8,091 nucleotides of DNA, taken from the NCBI GenBank assembly GCA_947456995.1, contig CANGVB010000135.1, forward strand, positions 1 through 8,091, read 5' to 3'. Below the pieces are notes generated by a model, which did no database searches, was not told the origin of the DNA, and was given only the letters and a program-made list of their open reading frames with translations. Positions within the stretch are counted from its first letter, which is position 1. Each line of letters starts with the position of its first letter. Position numbers and translations under genes: made by a program. Source of the DNA: Bryobacteraceae bacterium (GTDB lineage Bacteria; Acidobacteriota; Terriglobia; Bryobacterales; Bryobacteraceae). Shown piece by piece: positions 6,205 to 8,091 of this stretch.

Positions 6205-7114
6205 TCTACAACTGGACCAGGCCCTCAAAGCCTTCACTATTCCCCCGCCACGGCCGGAATGGAGGCATCAAATGCGCACCCGGCTCAGGCCCAATCCCTG
6301 GATGCGCCGTCTCGCCGTCGCAGGCCTTGCCGCCTGCGCCGCCCTTGGTGCTGCATTTCACGACAACAAACTCAGCGAGCTCAGCTTCGGCGATGACCAC
6401 AAGCGTGTTGTGATCACCACCCGCGTAGACCCTGTTTACTCCAAATTCAACTGGTTCCGGCTCGCAGGTTCTGTCACAACAGGCAAGGATTGGACCACCC
6501 GCAAACTCTACGACCCCAGCTCAGAAACAGCCTTCGGCTACGAAACCCGCGCACTGCCCCTGCCCGGTGGCCGTTTTCGGCTGGAGTTTCAAGCCCTTCG
6601 CGAGGATCCGCGCCAGGGCCGATACAAAACATACCGCTGGACTTCACCCGATAGCATCCCATCGCCCGTCGACATTGCACCAAACGAAAAGACGACAGTT
6701 GCCCTGAGTCACGACGGCAACTCAAAGCTCTTCGATGAACTCCAAATCGTTTCAACCACAGAGCCCATCAGTGTCTCAATGCGCAAAGAGCCCCTGAGGA
6801 TCTTCAATCCCAGGCTTTTCGAAGACGGCAAACAGATTGTAGACCTCAAGGGCTCGGCTCTCTCCGGCAAAGCCATCATGATCTTGATGCCGGGTGAAAA
6901 GAATCTCATCCTTCGCCTGGACACCGGTAAAAAGAACGACTACCTGTCCGTGGGCTGGGTGGAAGGCAACACGCTGGAAATCGATATTGAAGACCACCAC
7001 TACCGGCTGGAATCCTCCGAAAAGATCGGCGATGGCCCCCGACAGCAAGTCTTTGGCCTGTCCAAGTCCAATGATGAGCCGAAAGGCCCCGTAAACCTCG
7101 GTACTCGTGATTGA
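6197..7114 (+). CDS. Single-pass membrane protein of unknown family, candidate sigma-factor regulator
   Basis: Protein of 305 residues with no family recognised. Layout: a short basic, probably cytoplasmic N-terminus (1-38, with PPPRPEW at 16-22 and several Arg); one transmembrane segment (about 39-54, LAVAGLAACAALGAAF); then a roughly 250-residue soluble, probably periplasmic part that reads as mostly beta-strand. No HxxxCxxC zinc anti-sigma motif is present (the only Cys, Cys47, is in the membrane segment), and no enzyme motif was seen. ATG 6197 overlaps the end of the sigma gene by 8 bases. This position, together with the short inner tail, single membrane span and outer domain, is what an anti-sigma factor or membrane sensor would show. 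However, 38 inner residues is short for sigma binding. It could instead be a partner of the kinase encoded 15 bases downstream. Function is inferred from context only. Confidence 0.85.
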   Translation: MTDLQLDQALKAFTIPPPRPEWRHQMRTRLRPNPWMRRLAVAGLAACAALGAAFHDNKLSELSFGDDHKRVVITTRVDPVYSKFNWFRLAGSVTTGKDWTTRKLYDPSSETAFGYETRALPLPGGRFRLEFQALREDPRQGRYKTYRWTSPDSIPSPVDIAPNEKTTVALSHDGNSKLFDELQIVSTTEPISVSMRKEPLRIFNPRLFEDGKQIVDLKGSALSGKAIMILMPGEKNLILRLDTGKKNDYLSVGWVEGNTLEIDIEDHHYRLESSEKIGDGPRQQVFGLSKSNDEPKGPVNLGTRD

Positions 7115-7129
7115 TAAACTCTGCCCTAA

Positions 7130-8091
7130 GTGCAAAGTTTCCCCAGCTTCGGCATCTACCAGGCCACTGCCCTCCTCGGCCATGGCGGCATGGGTAGCGT
7201 CTACCTGGCAAACCGCACCGACGGAGTCTTCACCCAACAGGTCGCAATCAAGGTCCTCGCCCAACATCTCGCCGGCGAAGATTTCGAAGCCCGCTTCATC
7301 GTCGAGCGTCAGCTCCTCGCCCAGATGCAGCACCCCAACATCGTCCGCCTTCTCGACGGCGGCATCAGCTCATCCGGCGAACCCTACCTCGTCACAGAAT
7401 TCGTAGACGGCGTCTCGCTCGACCAATACTGCGACCAAAATCAACTACCCATTCCACAACGCATCCGTCTCTTCCTCGAAGTCTGCTCAGCCGTCGAGCA
7501 CGCTCATCAAAACCTCGTCGTCCATCGCGACCTCAAACCCTCAAACATCCTCGTCAGCACCAAAGAAGGCCACGTCAAGCTTCTCGATTTCGGCACTGCC
7601 AAGCTCCTCAAGGGCCCCGAAGAATCTACCGTCACCGAAGCCATGCTTCTCACCCCTCGTTACGCCAGCCCCGAGCAACTCCGCAAAGATCCCATCACCA
7701 CCCGCAGCGATGTCTACTCTCTCGGGATGGTGCTCTATGAACTCCTCAGCGGCCAGCGCCCCTTCGGCAACACCGGCGAAGTCGTACAGGAACTCGCCCG
7801 CGCCTACCAATACTCCGAAGGTAAAGCCCTCGGCCAAACCGTCACCGGCGAAGACGCAGCCAAACGCAGCACCAGCGAATCAGACCTCAAACGCACCCTC
7901 TCGGGAGACCTCGCCCTCATCTGTTCCAAAGCCCTCGATCACGACCCCTCCCGCCGCTACGCAACAGCCCGCGAGCTGGCCAGCGACCTCGAAGCCTATC
8001 TCGCCTCAAAACCCATCACCGCCCGCCCCGCTACCGCCACCTACCGCACCACCAAATTCCTCCACCGCAACTGGCCCTTCGTCACAGCCGC
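7130..8091 (+). CDS. Serine/threonine protein kinase, PknB-like (partial, 3' end beyond window)
   Basis: Hanks-type kinase; 320 codons are visible. It starts at GTG 7130, directly after an in-frame TAA (7127-7129), giving MQSFPSFGIYQATALLGHGGMGSVYLA. Catalytic elements are all present: Gly-rich loop GHGGMGSV (17-24); VAIK with Lys41; catalytic loop HRDLKPSN with Asp134; DFG with Asp153; and activation-segment end YASPEQL (178-184). The later pattern SGDLALICSKAL...RRYATARELASDLEAYLASKPITARP is typical of bacterial kinases with a transmembrane segment and an outer repeat or sensor domain. The window ends at HRNWPFVTA, where that membrane segment should begin. Thr/Ser residues lie between DFG and SPE (ESTVTEAMLLT), a likely autophosphorylation zone. 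No clear ribosome site was found, so translation is probably coupled to the gene ending 15 bases upstream. The substrate is unknown; the sigma factor or membrane protein of the same operon are the obvious candidates. Confidence 0.95.
   Translation, partial: MQSFPSFGIYQATALLGHGGMGSVYLANRTDGVFTQQVAIKVLAQHLAGEDFEARFIVERQLLAQMQHPNIVRLLDGGISSSGEPYLVTEFVDGVSLDQYCDQNQLPIPQRIRLFLEVCSAVEHAHQNLVVHRDLKPSNILVSTKEGHVKLLDFGTAKLLKGPEESTVTEAMLLTPRYASPEQLRKDPITTRSDVYSLGMVLYELLSGQRPFGNTGEVVQELARAYQYSEGKALGQTVTGEDAAKRSTSESDLKRTLSGDLALICSKALDHDPSRRYATARELASDLEAYLASKPITARPATATYRTTKFLHRNWPFVTA

Noticed and set aside
6776..7333. Minus-strand open frame of 185 codons spanning the membrane-protein and kinase genes
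   Set aside because: Crosses the ends of two genes on the other strand and has no recognisable domain; it reflects strand skew.
1..8091. Mobile elements, CRISPR repeats, tRNA or rRNA genes
   Set aside because: No regularly spaced repeats, transposase or integrase motifs, terminal inverted repeats or cloverleaf-like sequences were found on either strand.

Overview
The window looks like chromosomal DNA from an acidobacterium, possibly of the Solibacter/Bryobacter group. This rests on the gene mix: a PEP-CTERM surface protein, an ECF sigma factor followed closely by a PknB-type Ser/Thr kinase with a long ATP-loop-to-juxtamembrane layout, and fairly GC-rich DNA. The assignment is an inference from gene content; there is no rRNA or other taxonomic marker here. 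No tRNA, rRNA, insertion sequence, integrase or CRISPR array was seen.

Left half (1-4236, minus strand): a tight three-gene operon, read right to left. It consists of a DUF2760 protein, a 572-residue Hsp70-like ATPase, and a second, longer Hsp70-like ATPase that runs off the left edge. The spacing is 6 bases and then an ATGA stop/start overlap, so the three are probably made together. The two Hsp70s are clearly paralogous and keep the Hsp70 nucleotide-binding signatures, but they lack a DnaK-like C-terminal half. Neither GrpE nor a J-domain protein is visible in the window. DUF2760 plus two Hsp70-like proteins is a recurring arrangement of unknown function.

Middle (4237-5701): a 245-base divergent intergenic region is followed by a plus-strand gene for a secreted PEP-CTERM protein resembling the 'cistern' group, which ends in a clear Rho-independent terminator. 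Next come a small MerR-type regulator and a 110-base gap. That gap holds a second good terminator-like hairpin with a strong Shine-Dalgarno sequence in its loop.

Right (5687-8091, plus strand): a signalling operon. It contains a possible 17-codon leader ORF whose stop overlaps the GTG start of an ECF sigma factor, then a single-pass membrane protein of no recognised family that overlaps the sigma gene by 8 bases, then a Ser/Thr protein kinase that runs off the right edge just before its expected transmembrane segment. The likely logic is that the membrane protein and/or the kinase control the sigma factor. The hairpin/leader region just upstream is a candidate attenuator for the operon and is the least expected structure in the window.

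Both gene orientations share a plus strand rich in C over G, so the skew follows the strand rather than gene direction. The PEP-CTERM gene is visibly less skewed.
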